64,000 nt of DNA from Rhynochetos jubatus (Eukaryota > Chordata > Aves > Eurypygiformes > Rhynochetidae): positions 65,133,905 to 65,197,904 of the forward strand of contig CM050690.1 of the NCBI GenBank assembly GCA_027574665.1, read 5' to 3'. The notes below the pieces were generated by a model. That model was not told the origin of the DNA and did no database searches. It worked only from the letters and a program-made list of their open reading frames with translations. The stretch's first letter is position 1. Every line of letters begins with the position of its first letter. The translations under genes were made by a program, and so were the position numbers. Positions 1 through 10,356 of the stretch are shown here, piece by piece.

Positions 1-1261
1 CATAAGCAAAATCAGCTGTAGAAAAATTAAAAATCTGAAGGAGATTGTAGTCTTTGCACCAGCACTGTCAGCAGCAGAAGTATTCAAGGCCACATAATAC
101 AGTTACTCTCCTTTTACTCTTCATTCATGCTCTGGATAGACCTAAGCCTATGCAAAACGCAATGCTATTTATATTCTTTTCAATGGGCTAAAAAAAAACA
201 GAAGAAAGGAAAGAAAAGAAAACACACCCTAGTATATAAAGCCAGAGTTGTAACCCAGAATATACAGAAGAAGTAGTTTAAACAAGCTAAGAATCTGCCA
301 CTCTATATATTCACTCTTCGATTGAATTTTATGCTTTCAAGTGCTAGGCAACAGCAGTACCATCACAACCCAACGTATGACAACAGCACTGATTAAATGG
401 GGTGGCTCTCCATCACACAGGGCTGCATCTGGATACTACTAAACCTTAAGTAGTGATTAAAGAAAACCAGAATTTTGATGGATTTCTATAAAGAAAAAAG
501 CTGAAAAATTTGGTGCTTGCTAATGACCTTCTACTGTCAAAAGGGGAAGGGTTGGTGCTGAAAATATGAGGAAGAACAGTTGGTTTCTAAACTCTTAATG
601 GTAGGTCACTTAAGAGACTTCCCAAACTGGCTACACACTTACAGTAAAACTATCATTCATGTCACTGGAAAACTATTAGAACCTTAATCTGCTGAAGTAT
701 TATACTGAAGTTATATCAATACATTGCAGTATTTTGTTTGCAGTGATGATAATTTACCAAAAAACAACAACAAAAAAAAAAGATTCTAGGAGGCTAAAGG
801 AATCTGTAGTCTTTTTTATCACTTCTAACTGGTGAAGTTGTATTAGATAGCTATTAAAGATACAGTAACTCAATATTCAATATATGGGTAACTGTATGTA
901 CCATTTATGCATGGAAGTTTCAGCTTATTAGTCTAGACCATTTTTTCCTCAGCATCTGATTATTGCAGTATTAAACACTGTTTGATATTGTTACAAAAAG
1001 CTGCTCTAAAATGTGATTCCTGATAAGCTAGTAGTGAGCTTGAAAAACCCAAAGCTAAACAGCACTGTATTTGATCTGCAAATCAGATGCAAGAGAGAAA
1101 AGGCTGACATTGTGAATCACAGGGACGTTCAAGGTTAAGGGACAGCTTGATGGATGAGAAATGAAGGATGAATTCTAGCGTTCTGGAAGACTTTGTAGAG
1201 GAGATCTCGTGTTGGTGAGCAACTTGCCATTTCTTTACCCTGCCAGGAAAACCTCTGCAGG
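1..1261. other. No gene recognised; unique AT-rich DNA
   Basis: I see no coding region, RNA gene or known repeat here. There are two low-complexity A-rich tracts, one of A and G at about 189-225 and one of A with AAC units at about 759-781. Open frames are short and unrecognised. Confidence 0.6.
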
Positions 1262-1350
1262 AAAACATAAGGAAGAACATTACATAGCTGTCAGACCCAA
1301 GGTCCACCTAGCCCACTAATTTGGGCAGTGCTCAGAAGCGGATGCTTAGG
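1262..1350 (-). mobile_element. Ancient CR1-type LINE, 3' end (left half of split copy)
   Basis: Read on the minus strand this is the 3' end of an old amniote CR1. On the plus strand it starts with the reverse complement of a TTCTTATG-type octamer tail (acataaggaagaaca). A block close to the conserved phrase gtcagaccaaaggtccatctagccca follows, here at about 1290-1316. The copy is heavily diverged. It stops at about 1350 where a younger plus-strand CR1 begins, and the matching sequence resumes at 1558. The name CR1 is from memory of the amniote consensus; the exact subfamily is not known to me. Confidence 0.65.
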
Positions 1351-1351
1351 A

Positions 1352-1557
1352 ACTTTAAGTTTTTTAAAGTAAAAATGGTGAGAGTAACTGAGCTCTGGCA
1401 CAGTTGCCCAGAGAAGCTGTGGAGTGTCCATCCTGGAAGATATTCAGAAGCTTCCTGGACATGGTCCTGGGCTCTATGTGACCATGTTTTAGCAGGGGAT
1501 TTGGACTAGGTGACCTCTGGTGATCCCTTTCAAGCTCAGCTATTTTGCAGTACTGTG
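1352..1557 (+). mobile_element. CR1 LINE 3' end, nested insertion
   Basis: This is a short 5'-truncated CR1 in plus orientation. Landmarks are cacagttgcccagagaagctg at about 1398, ttggactaggtgacctctgg at about 1501, and a degenerate octamer tail ending near 1557. It encodes only the last part of CR1 ORF2 and the short 3' UTR, so it has no function. It lies inside an older minus-strand CR1 whose two halves flank it. The divergence suggests an old avian subfamily, older than the copies at 4.3, 9.2 or 33 kb in this window. Confidence 0.8.
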
Positions 1558-1720
1558 AGGAAGGATACAAGAACAGGCAAATGTACAGTGATATTCTTTT
1601 TCAATGCATTTTTCCTACTGCAAGCAATCTGTGGCTTGAGAATCTTTGAAATTAGAGATTGCCACTTTGTGAATGGTTATTTAGACGGATCTTGCTTTCT
1701 TAAATCTGCCCAAATGCATT
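1558..1720 (-). mobile_element. Ancient CR1-type LINE (right half of split copy)
   Basis: This continues the copy at 1262-1350 after the nested insertion. Recognisable consensus-like blocks, read on the plus strand, are acaagaacaggcaaatgtacagtgatatt at about 1567-1595, gcaatctgtggcttgagaat at about 1624-1643 and atggttattt at about 1673. It is minus strand, very diverged and non-coding. The right edge is uncertain. Confidence 0.6.
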
Positions 1721-4330
1721 TGGGGAAAAAAAGAGTCATACCAAGAACTCAGTCCTGTGGCGGCTGTGTAAAGAAGCACTGCTTATTCACTGTAACCTCT
1801 ATTAGTATTTATTAATTTATTTAAGATATTTTACATATTCAGGTTTTTTACTGTGTCAGAATAATCTGGACTTCCACAAAAAGAGAGTCTACACTTTACA
1901 CATCAAGCTCGATATACCTGACTTCTAAAAAAGATACTAAAATCCTTACCAATATATTCTTAATCCTTGACTAAAATTGCTAAGCGATCTAAGATACAAG
2001 GGTGGTCACCTGTTTGCTGCATCAGTTATTGCTAATGAAACACTAGAGCATTGAAGTTGAGTGTAAATTGTAAGGTGACTATGTTTAGCATTGCCGGTCC
2101 CCAAGTAGACCATGAAGGTAGTGTCAGAACTTAGAATTGTCCTTTGTCTGATGGGAAAAGCATCATGCAGGCACAGCACACTTCCCATCCAGGTTCCATC
2201 CCAGTATCCCCTCAGGAGACATTTGGGTGTAGACCTAGAAGTTGGGAATTGCTCCCACGTTCATCCCAATTATATACTAAAATATGTCATTATGATTTAC
2301 CTCTTCACCATGACTTTGGAGGTTCTATCACCACTATCAAAACAGCAGAGTTGGAGAAAAGCTATAAAGTCACAATGAAGGACACCTTATACTTTACTAA
2401 TGTTCCCCTACCATTGGAATTTTTTAGGAAATAATATGATAAAATACATAAATTGATTTTTTTCAGTGTGCTTTTTTGAAAAGGCATGCACAAAGCAAAG
2501 TTGAAATTAACTCCATTATGTCTTTGCTGGGTTGCTCCTTTATATAGATGCTTGGTAATGAAAAAAGGAATGATACATATAAATAGATAGCGTTTACTTG
2601 CAGGAAACATTTAATCTTCTCAGAGCTATTTCACAAGCTATTCAAGTGCTGTAAAAATGCAAAAGGAATTAATTCAAAATTCTCTTCCTGCCAACAGTTT
2701 AGATCATACTAACTGTATAGTCTCTAACTATGAATCCTGAAATTGATTCAATAATTCCTTGAAATAAAAAGCATTTTTTCACTAACTTTCCAGTTATCAA
2801 CACTATTTCATCTTTTTTTAAGAGATAATACATTTATAGCTAAAAATCAGCATTTTGCATTCTATTCACGTTTTGAAATTGGTAGTACCTGTTATACAGA
2901 CATTAATCCTTTCACAACTCTCTCTTAAACACACTCAGAAAGCTTAGATTTCGCATGGATTTGGTTTAATCTTCATATATATATGATAAATATGCTAATC
3001 TAACAAAAAATATGCATATTCTTTCCATATACTGAAGACTAGAAGAAACATAACAGCATCAAAAATCTTCCTATTTATCATTATTTTTCTAAGGAGTTTT
3101 TTAGCTTTTACTGTAGCATATCCCCATGGAAACAGAGTTCATAGGTCATCCAAGACTAAAAGTCCTCTCAGACTTAGAGGACTGTAATCAGCAACATGTA
3201 GAGAAATAAGTGACTGCAGCAAATCTTAAGTGAAATTTGAAGTGTACCACTTCAGAAACTAAATTTTATCCTTATTGTAATTATAAAAGTTTGACATTAA
3301 ATCTGCTAAAATTCTCTGATAAGTTAGCAGAATGAAACATGAGGAGATGGCCTAGTGTTGTGTTACCTTCTTCCTCACAGTGAGCTAACTCGAATTTCAT
3401 GGAATTCACATACACAGATATGTGTCTCACAAAATCAACAGTCAGGGAAAGAAACAATTTATGGGGCTTTGTTCCTTCTTCTTTTCCATTTCAGGTTCTT
3501 TTTCAGCTTGTTTATGAAAATCAGACTTTATAATTGCCTGATCTTAGTCTGAAAATACAGCATGGAAGAAGAAATTATTGACTCAGTTTAACATATGTTA
3601 TGCAAAATAGAGCAGATAGGGATTGTAATTGCTATATTTGTCACTGAACTGCTATTGCCAATTGAAGATCTGTATCCTGCTTTCAGTCTTTCTAAAGCAC
3701 ATTCTGCCATTACCTTGCAATTGTCTCACATAACATACATTAAAACTGTTGCATACACTGGGATAAGTTCTACTAGCCAGGGACACAGCAGCAATCAGGC
3801 CCTTCAGAATTATACAAGAAATGGAACATCAAGAATCTCAAAGTAAACTGGCTCTAGTTTTTTAAAGGCTCTCAGTTTCTTGAAATAGTGGCTTCCTGCA
3901 CTTCCCCTGTATATGCCCTAACAATCAAATAACATCTCACCAGTTTTTCTTTAGGGTGCAATGACCACCAAAATATTCATATTCCATTTTGATAATATCT
4001 GCATGTGGAGCGCATATCTGGAAGATTTTCATATTACTGCCACCTAACAAACCCAAGGAAGAAACTCTGCAATCATTCCTACACTCTCGCTGAGGAAGTT
4101 CCAATATCTGCATGCAGGGACATTATCTCTGCGGATGCCTGTCCCCTTATTTCTAAGAAAAATTTTTGTCACTTGACATCCCTAGTAATATGGGTATCAT
4201 AAAGGGATAGATAAAAAAGTGTATTAAAGGTAAGGATAAGTTTTTGCTTAACATTCGAGTGATTTCTCAGTATGCTGTGGAGAATCAACATGGAGAAAAA
4301 AGGTCAGGTATGATGTGCTGCAGCTGTTGA
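1721..4330. other. No gene recognised; unique AT-rich DNA
   Basis: I found no gene or identifiable repeat. Overlapping open frames at about 2112-2434 (88 and 96 codons) and smaller ones around 3355-3846 resemble nothing I know and are of the length expected by chance. A TA-rich run lies at about 2974-2985. Confidence 0.55.
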
Positions 4331-4758
4331 AATCATAAAATCCCAGAAGGGTTAGGGTTGGAAAGGACTATAAAGACCACCTAGTTCCAACCCCCCTGCC
4401 ATGGGCAGGGACACCCTCCACTAGACCAGGTTGCTCAAAGCCTCATCCAGCCTGGCCTTGAACACTTCCAGGGATGGGGCATCCACAGCTTCTCTGGGAA
4501 ACCTGTTCCAGTGCCTCCCCACCCTCTCCAGGAAGAATTTTTTCCTGATATCCAATCTAAATCTCCCCGCTTTCTATTTAAACCCATTGCCCCTTGTCCT
4601 GTCACTACAGACCCTTATAAAAAGTCCCCCCCAGCTTCCTTGTTGGCCCCTTCAGGCACTGGAAGGTGCTCTAAGGTCTCCCTGGAGCCTTCTCTTCTCC
4701 AGGCTGAACCAGACCAACTCTCTCAGTCTGTCCCCACAGCAGAGGTGCTCCAACCTCC
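4331..4758 (-). mobile_element. CR1 LINE, 5'-truncated 3' end
   Basis: This is about 430 bp of a typical avian CR1 on the minus strand. Read from the plus strand it shows the reversed 3' tail region, the block ctagaccaggttgctcaaag (4423-4442), the reversed ORF2 C-terminus and the segment ending in ggtgctccaacc. It encodes only the C-terminal tail of ORF2, downstream of the RT active site. The 5' truncation is the normal outcome of incomplete target-primed reverse transcription. The copy is fairly well preserved, so it is younger than those at 1.3 or 8.7 kb. Open frames read from the plus strand at 4431-4795 are antisense shadows. Confidence 0.93.
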
Positions 4759-5267
4759 TTTGGAAGTAAATGTCTCAGCATTCTTTGGAGTTTGAGTAGC
4801 TGGGCTCACTATCCTTAATTGAATTTCTTGATAGGTTTCCTCCCCTGCAGAAGTTTAGACATTACCAGTGATCTCTAATTTCAAACTTTTTTGGTTTGCA
4901 GAAAGTAGATGATGAGATGGACTGAGGGGATACATGGCATTTTAAGAACTGACCTTCTGTTGCTAACAGGTCCACAATTCTCAAAAGTCTGTCCATCATG
5001 TTTGGGACTTTTGACCTAATTCAATACCATAGAGGAATTGAGCTTTTACACTTCAACTGCTGTGTCACCATTTCATGCTGTCATTTATGATTTGGCTTTG
5101 CACCATCCTAGCTTGCACCATATTTTAAGGTAGCTCTTAGAAATCTAAAGCAAAGACAATTGAAGATAGCAACATCACCCCATTGGGCAAAGGCTTCTGC
5201 TAACTGGTGGTATATCTCATAACTGTATTCTGGAAAAAACATTTTTAAAATTATTCATATGAATACA
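4759..5267. other. No gene recognised
   Basis: Short unique AT-rich stretch between two CR1 regions. I see nothing identifiable. Confidence 0.6.
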
Positions 5268-5336
5268 GGTGAGAGCTGTAGATGTCTTCTACCTTGACTT
5301 TAGCATGGCTTTTTGACACTGTTCTCTAGCTCACCA
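5268..5336 (+). mobile_element. CR1 LINE fragment, RT motif A region
   Basis: About 70 bp of CR1 ORF2 in plus orientation. The segment at about 5280-5330 translates to a decayed form of YLDFSKAFDT, RT motif A, which carries a catalytic aspartate. In an intact element this segment lies about 300 bp downstream of where the neighbouring copy (5355-6503) stops. Here it sits upstream instead, so the two pieces are not a simple linear copy. Confidence 0.65.
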
Positions 5337-5354
5337 CAAGACCTGTTATTGTCC

Positions 5355-6503
5355 CCAGGATTAAAGGGAGGGAAGAGAAAGGTCACATTATAGTGGAGGG
5401 TCTGCTACAGACCATCTGACTGGGAAGACCGAGCAGATGAGTCCCTCTATAGATAGGAGCAACGTCACATTATCAAGCCCTGGTCCTCGTGGGGGACTTC
5501 AGTCACCCTGGTATCTGTTGGGGGGACAGCAGAGCAGGGCATGAGCGAGGCATAAGCAACCCAGGAGGTTCCTGGAATGTACTGATGATAACTTCCTTCA
5601 GTGGATAGAGTCAATGAAGAGAGATGCTATGCTGGACCCTGTTCTCACCAACAAGGAGGGTCTGCTGCAGAATGTGAAGCTCAAGGGCAGCCTTGGCTGC
5701 AGCACCTATAAAATGGTGGAGTTCAAGATCCTTAGGGCAGTGAGGAGTACTGCCCTAAGTACTCAAGCTCAGTACCCTTGACTTCAGAAGAGCAGAGTTT
5801 GGCCTCTTCATGGATCTTCTTGGTAGAGCACCAGGGGATAAAGCCCTAGAGGAAAGAGGGCCCCAAGAAAGCTGGTTAATATTCAAGGATCACCTCCTCC
5901 AAGCCCAGAAGTGATACATACCAGCAAAGAGGAAGTCTGGAAAAATCACCAGGAGGCTGGCATGGATGAACAAGGAGCTCATGGACAAACTCAAACACAA
6001 AAAGGAAGCCTACAGCAGGTGGAAGCTGGGACAGGTAACCTGGGAAGAATACAGAGAATATGTCTGAGCAGTCAGGGATCAGGTTAGGAAAGCTAAAACC
6101 CTTATAGAATTAAATCTGGCCAGGGATGTCAAGGGTCACAAGAAGGGTTCTATAGGTACATCGGCAACAGAATGATTAGGGAAAATGTGGGCCATTTCCA
6201 GAAGGAAACTGGAGACTTGGTCTCTTGAGATGTGGAGGAGTCTGAGGTACTCAATAACATTTTTAACTTCAGTCTTCACTACTCAAGCCACACTGCCCAA
6301 GTCACAGAAGGCAAAGGCAGGCACTGGGGCAATGAAGAACTGCCCACTGTCAGGGAAGCCCAGGTTCAAGACCATCTAAGGAACCTGAAGGTGAACAAGT
6401 CCATAGGACCTGGAGAGGTGCATCCATGGATCCTGAGGGAACTTGTGGATGAACTTGCTAAGCAACTAACCATCATTTAGGAGAATTGTGGAGACTGGTT
6501 TCG
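5355..6503 (+). mobile_element. CR1 LINE, endonuclease to RT N-terminus, no 3' end
   Basis: About 1.15 kb of CR1 ORF2 in plus orientation: the middle and C-terminal part of the APE-type endonuclease, the endonuclease-RT linker, and the start of the RT. The endonuclease block V-L-V-G-D-F-S-H-P-G-I-C-W is readable at about 5483-5521. The catalytic Ser-Asp-His motif, expected after the leucine-gly-cys at about 5693-5700, is lost: S-T-Y is read instead. Several frame changes and stops make it a dead copy. It ends near 6503 in the RT N-terminus without the usual CR1 3' tail. That is unusual for a 5'-truncated insertion and implies later loss or breakage. Confidence 0.88.
6232..6480 (+). pseudogene. 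CR1 ORF2 fragment (linker and RT N-terminus)
   Basis: This 82-codon open segment lies inside the CR1 copy. It corresponds to the region between endonuclease and RT. The recognisable core is LRNLKVNKSIGPGEVHPWIL at about residues 45-64; the usual avian CR1 reading is [20 protein letters not shown]. It is part of a broken LINE reading frame and not an independent gene. Confidence 0.75.
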
Positions 6504-8739
6504 GCTTAAAAGAGTAAGTATGAACTTGGATGCACATTTGGCATCTCTTAGGCCTTCAGAAGTGGCTTCAGTGTGTGAGGGAGACAGTGATTTTGTAATC
6601 AAGTCCTTGTGGCACTTAAAGGTGGGAAGTATGAAAGAGGCCTCCTTTCTTATATAGTAAAATATTCCTTTATTTCATGAAAAGCAACAAAAATGATTTA
6701 GGGATATTTATCCTCAAACATTGTATTAATAATTTAGTCAGAGGATTCATCTGAGAGGTAGAAGACATAAATTTCAGTCTCTTTAGAGACAGAAAATAAT
6801 TGAAATTGAGTGCCAGACATTCACAGTAAGTAGTCTGATGATAAGTCTTGAGGAAAAGTATGGTCACCCCTCCTGGTAGTACGCTGAACCAGAGTACTGT
6901 AGTCTAAAACACAGAGAAATACGTTCAAAGTGAGTAAGCTTGGGTAGGAGACTGAAACCTACTGCTTCCCACTGGCAAGGCCTGATGTCCTATTGTGCAT
7001 GGTCCTCAACAGCTACTCAAGTACTTTGACAGTTCTCTAAGGAAAATGCTGGTGGCCCAGTCCACCAGCTACTCGTGAGTTCAGGAGTAGCTGAGCTGGA
7101 GTTTGAGGATCCATGTTTTCCCCTTCCGCACTTAAGTTACATTTATACATCTAAGCATTACTGCATAAGGTAGGGCTAAATATATGGTAAGACTTAATAT
7201 AAGGAGTTATGAAGGCACGCGGGAGAGGGAAAAATGCATCACTGATGGTGGTGAGAGAGTGATTCTATAGAGGAAAGTGCTTTCTCTGTAATGAAGGAAA
7301 AATAGCTCCCAGTGGAAGGGAGACCAAAGGTCAAAGGCACAGCTTTTCAATACATGAGATGCAAGAAGCACACACTTGGCTTCACTAATTTAATGTTCAG
7401 TCAAAATTTCTACAGTAATCTCTGCATACTTCTGTCTTTCAACATCAGTGATGCTCTTCTCCAGTAGCTTTGACGGAGTGAGAAATCTGAACTCTGCTCT
7501 AGGTTTGAGCAGAGTTACTTTAGCTCAAATTAATTGTTAGGAAGAGCAGTTCGACTTCCATTTCAAATACATTTCATTCCTTTCATCCTTCAAATGGTTC
7601 CTAACTGACAAACCACACTGGGGGTTGACAAAAATAGGTATGATTTTTCTGGTCATTGCAGGCTATACAAGGGAAGGATTTTTTTTCGGCAGTGAGTTAA
7701 AAATGGTTCCTTCTTACAGTTCCTAGTAGAGTTCCTAGGGCTGGGTGAGTTGGCATTGTGTGGATAAAGGCAGCATTCCCTGAGGATGGAAAAGATGTTT
7801 TTTTTCTCTAAAGCACTTCTGTCAGTTAAAGGGAGAAGAAAAGAAGAAAGAAACTAACAATCAATTTCTGGGTATCAGCCAAGGAAAGATATGCCTGAAT
7901 CCATTAGGCTGAGAAGGTTTCATTGTGTAGCTGTTCTAAAAGATTAAGTAGCATGGCTGACTTCAGACTAAAGAACCTGAATTGGAATTACAACATTCAT
8001 TGATATAAGTGACTGACAACAGACTGCAGATTGTACTTTGTAGGCCAGTATAATATCCTGTCCTGATGTAAAGGTGACACAACAGGCCAAAAGTCAGAGA
8101 ACAGTATTTAAATATTACAATCTGTACTACTCAAGTAAAGATGAACACAATAGAAACTGTATTTGAAAATCAAAATATGAAAAAAAGAGCTTTCTTTTGC
8201 TTAGAGACAGTGTGTAAATTTAAGCTGGCAGAGCTCAAAAGTCACAAATGTTACTGCAGTTTTTCAGATAATAACCTACAGTGCCAATTGGAAAAATGTA
8301 TAGTCTCTTGTCAGCCACAACTAAAGAAGAGATTTTGACAATATCGGCACTGTTTTGGTATTATTTTCTCTCTGTACTCTGATTTATACATGGGTCCACA
8401 AAAACCCCACCCGGGAAGCTAAGACCTCCACCAGTTTCCATGGGAAGAGCAGGGCAGTTTGTTTTGGGATTCTTACATACCTTTCTTCACAATAAACAAT
8501 AGGATGCCCTGCACAATCAAATGCGGTTAGCATGAGAGTAGCGAGAGAAAATACTTAATGCCGAGGCTGTGTCTGAGTCCAAGGAAGAAGTCATAGCTTA
8601 TGGTTTATATCCAGAGAGCTAAAGTGAGACAGGGCCAGGTCAGCTCATGTAGTTCTCTGTATCATAGGACAGTACATTTGAGATCTTTACATTTAGTAGC
8701 CATTCAATGCATACATCATTTGTGTGAAGCTTCAAATTT
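6504..8739. other. No gene recognised; unique DNA
   Basis: I see no coding region or repeat that I can name. Open frames are at most 65 codons. Composition is AT-rich with a few slightly GC-richer patches. Confidence 0.55.
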
Positions 8740-9200
8740 TTTAATTTGTGGAGAACAGCACTGCAATATTCCAGCATCAGTCTCACCAAAAATGTATACA
8801 CATGCAGTCATTGCCCTTCTTCTTGTATTTAAATAACCAAATAGTTGGTTTGCATTTGCTGCCACAGTATCATCTCAGGATTTCGTATAAAGATACTTGT
8901 CAATTAATTTCCCCAAGTTACCCAGTTAGAGACTGCATTGTGCATATATAAATCCTACTCCCTGCCTTCAGCTCTATGACATTGTGACTAGGTGTATGAA
9001 ACCACACTTTGTCTGAAAGGACCTGCTTTACCAAGTGATGCAGGTGACTGTTTTCATTATTTACTCTTCCATCCACCTCAAATAATCCTATAATATCCAA
9101 CATTCATAACCTACTTCCAGGTCACTGATATAAATGTTTAAAAGAAAACCTTTCAATGATAAATCCCCCAATTTTTTTGAGAACCACCAGTCAGTTGCTA
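8740..9200 (-). mobile_element. Ancient CR1-type LINE relic, RT C-terminal half
   Basis: On the plus strand this reads as the reverse complement of the later RT region of an old amniote CR1. Blocks that match the remembered consensus are atattccagcatcagtctcacc (8765-8786), tttgctgccacagtatcat (8856-8874), ctgctttaccaagtgatgcag (9022-9042), and ccaggtcactgatataaatgtt (9117-9138). The copy is strongly diverged and has no long open frame, so it is probably one of the oldest repeats in the window. A young CR1 abuts it at 9204. Confidence 0.65.
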
Positions 9201-9203
9201 ATC

Positions 9204-9362
9204 ATAGAATTATGGAATGGTTTGGGTTGGAAGGGACCTTAAAGACCATCTAGTTCCAACCCCCTGCCATGGGCAGGGACACCCTCCACTAGACCAGGTT
9301 GCTCAAAGCCCCATCCAGCCTGGCCTTGAACACTTCCAGGTAGGGGGCATCCACAACTCCTT
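9204..9362 (-). mobile_element. CR1 LINE, very short 3' end
   Basis: This 160-bp minus-strand CR1 starts with the reversed octamer tail (atcatagaattatggaatgg), followed by the highly conserved 3' region with ctagaccaggttgctcaaag at about 9291. It is severely 5'-truncated and well preserved. It sits directly against the ancient CR1 relic at 8740-9200, so it probably inserted into or beside it. I could not recognise a continuation of the older copy beyond 9362. Confidence 0.92.
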
Positions 9363-10150
9363 TCATTGTTCATTCATCAATGTTCATTGATGCTTGACCT
9401 ATCAATATTAAAGAACATGAATATTTTTAAACAGGATTCTATGTAATTAAGAATTAACCCTTTATAAAAGCTTAGTTATTACAACTGTGTCATTATTTTT
9501 ATTCATGTAACTTACAGCTGTCTCAAAAAAAAAAATAAAGGAAAAAACATACTTGACAAGATTTATTTTCATTAAAGTAAAATTATAGAGATAATTGTAT
9601 TCTAATTCTTTGTCACCTGAACACTGTAGCAGATTTTTTGTTATTTTACCACAGACTAATAAGACTTCAAGTGGCTTAAAAAAATATTTACATTATCAAT
9701 GTATCATCCTTGAACACTGATCTAATGGCTTATAATCTTCAGCAGTGACTCCAATATACAAAAGTCAGAGAGGCTTTGTTTTTTAATAGTAGGTACAAGT
9801 TTCCAGACATGGTAATATTTAGTTATAAATCAGTTTAGGCAGAAATCCTCTACAATTACTGAGATATCACTCACTGAGTGTATGGAGAATAGTGACTCAT
9901 TTAAAGAAGAGTATTTACTACCTATGCAGGTGCCTTGTATACCAGCTGATAAAATGTATAAAAATGATCATCATTGGTGACTCAGCTTTCCTACACAATG
10001 CACAGGTCTGCCTCATCCTCCTTACCCTTGTATCACAGGCTCATGTTTCAAAGGTTATTCTTCCAGAAGCTTCCATCCCTTCCAAAATCAAATATGAGTG
10101 CAAAGGCAGAGAAGAGGAGAAGTTCATATACGTTTTGCTGAAACTAAGCA
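9363..10150. other. No gene recognised
   Basis: Unique AT-rich sequence with a short A-run near 9523-9533. No gene or named repeat is visible. The open frame starting at 9892 reads into the CR1 at 10151 and is not a gene. Confidence 0.55.
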
Positions 10151-10356
10151 AATTATTCCCAGAGAGGGTGGTGAGACACTGGAACAGGTTTCCCAGAGCT
10201 GTGGATGCCCCACCCCTGGCAGTGTTCAAGGCCAGGCTGGATGAGGCTTTGAGCAACCTGGTCTAGTGGAGGGTGTCCCTGCCCATGGCAGGAGGGGTGG
10301 CACTGCATGATCTTTAAGATCCCTTCCAACCCAAACCGTTCTGTGATTCTATGATA
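10151..10356 (+). mobile_element. CR1 LINE, 3' end
   Basis: About 200 bp of CR1 in plus orientation. It contains the final residues of ORF2 (E-R-V-V-R-H-W-N-R-F-P and so on) ending at the normal CR1 stop in ggtctag (10259-10265), then the short 3' UTR and the octamer tail ctgtgattctatga. It is a young-looking, severely truncated copy. Confidence 0.93.

Noticed and set aside
9174-9190. Text tttttgagaaccaccag, like the other end of a hAT element
   Set aside because: It is better explained as part of the antisense ancient CR1 RT region that covers 8740-9200.
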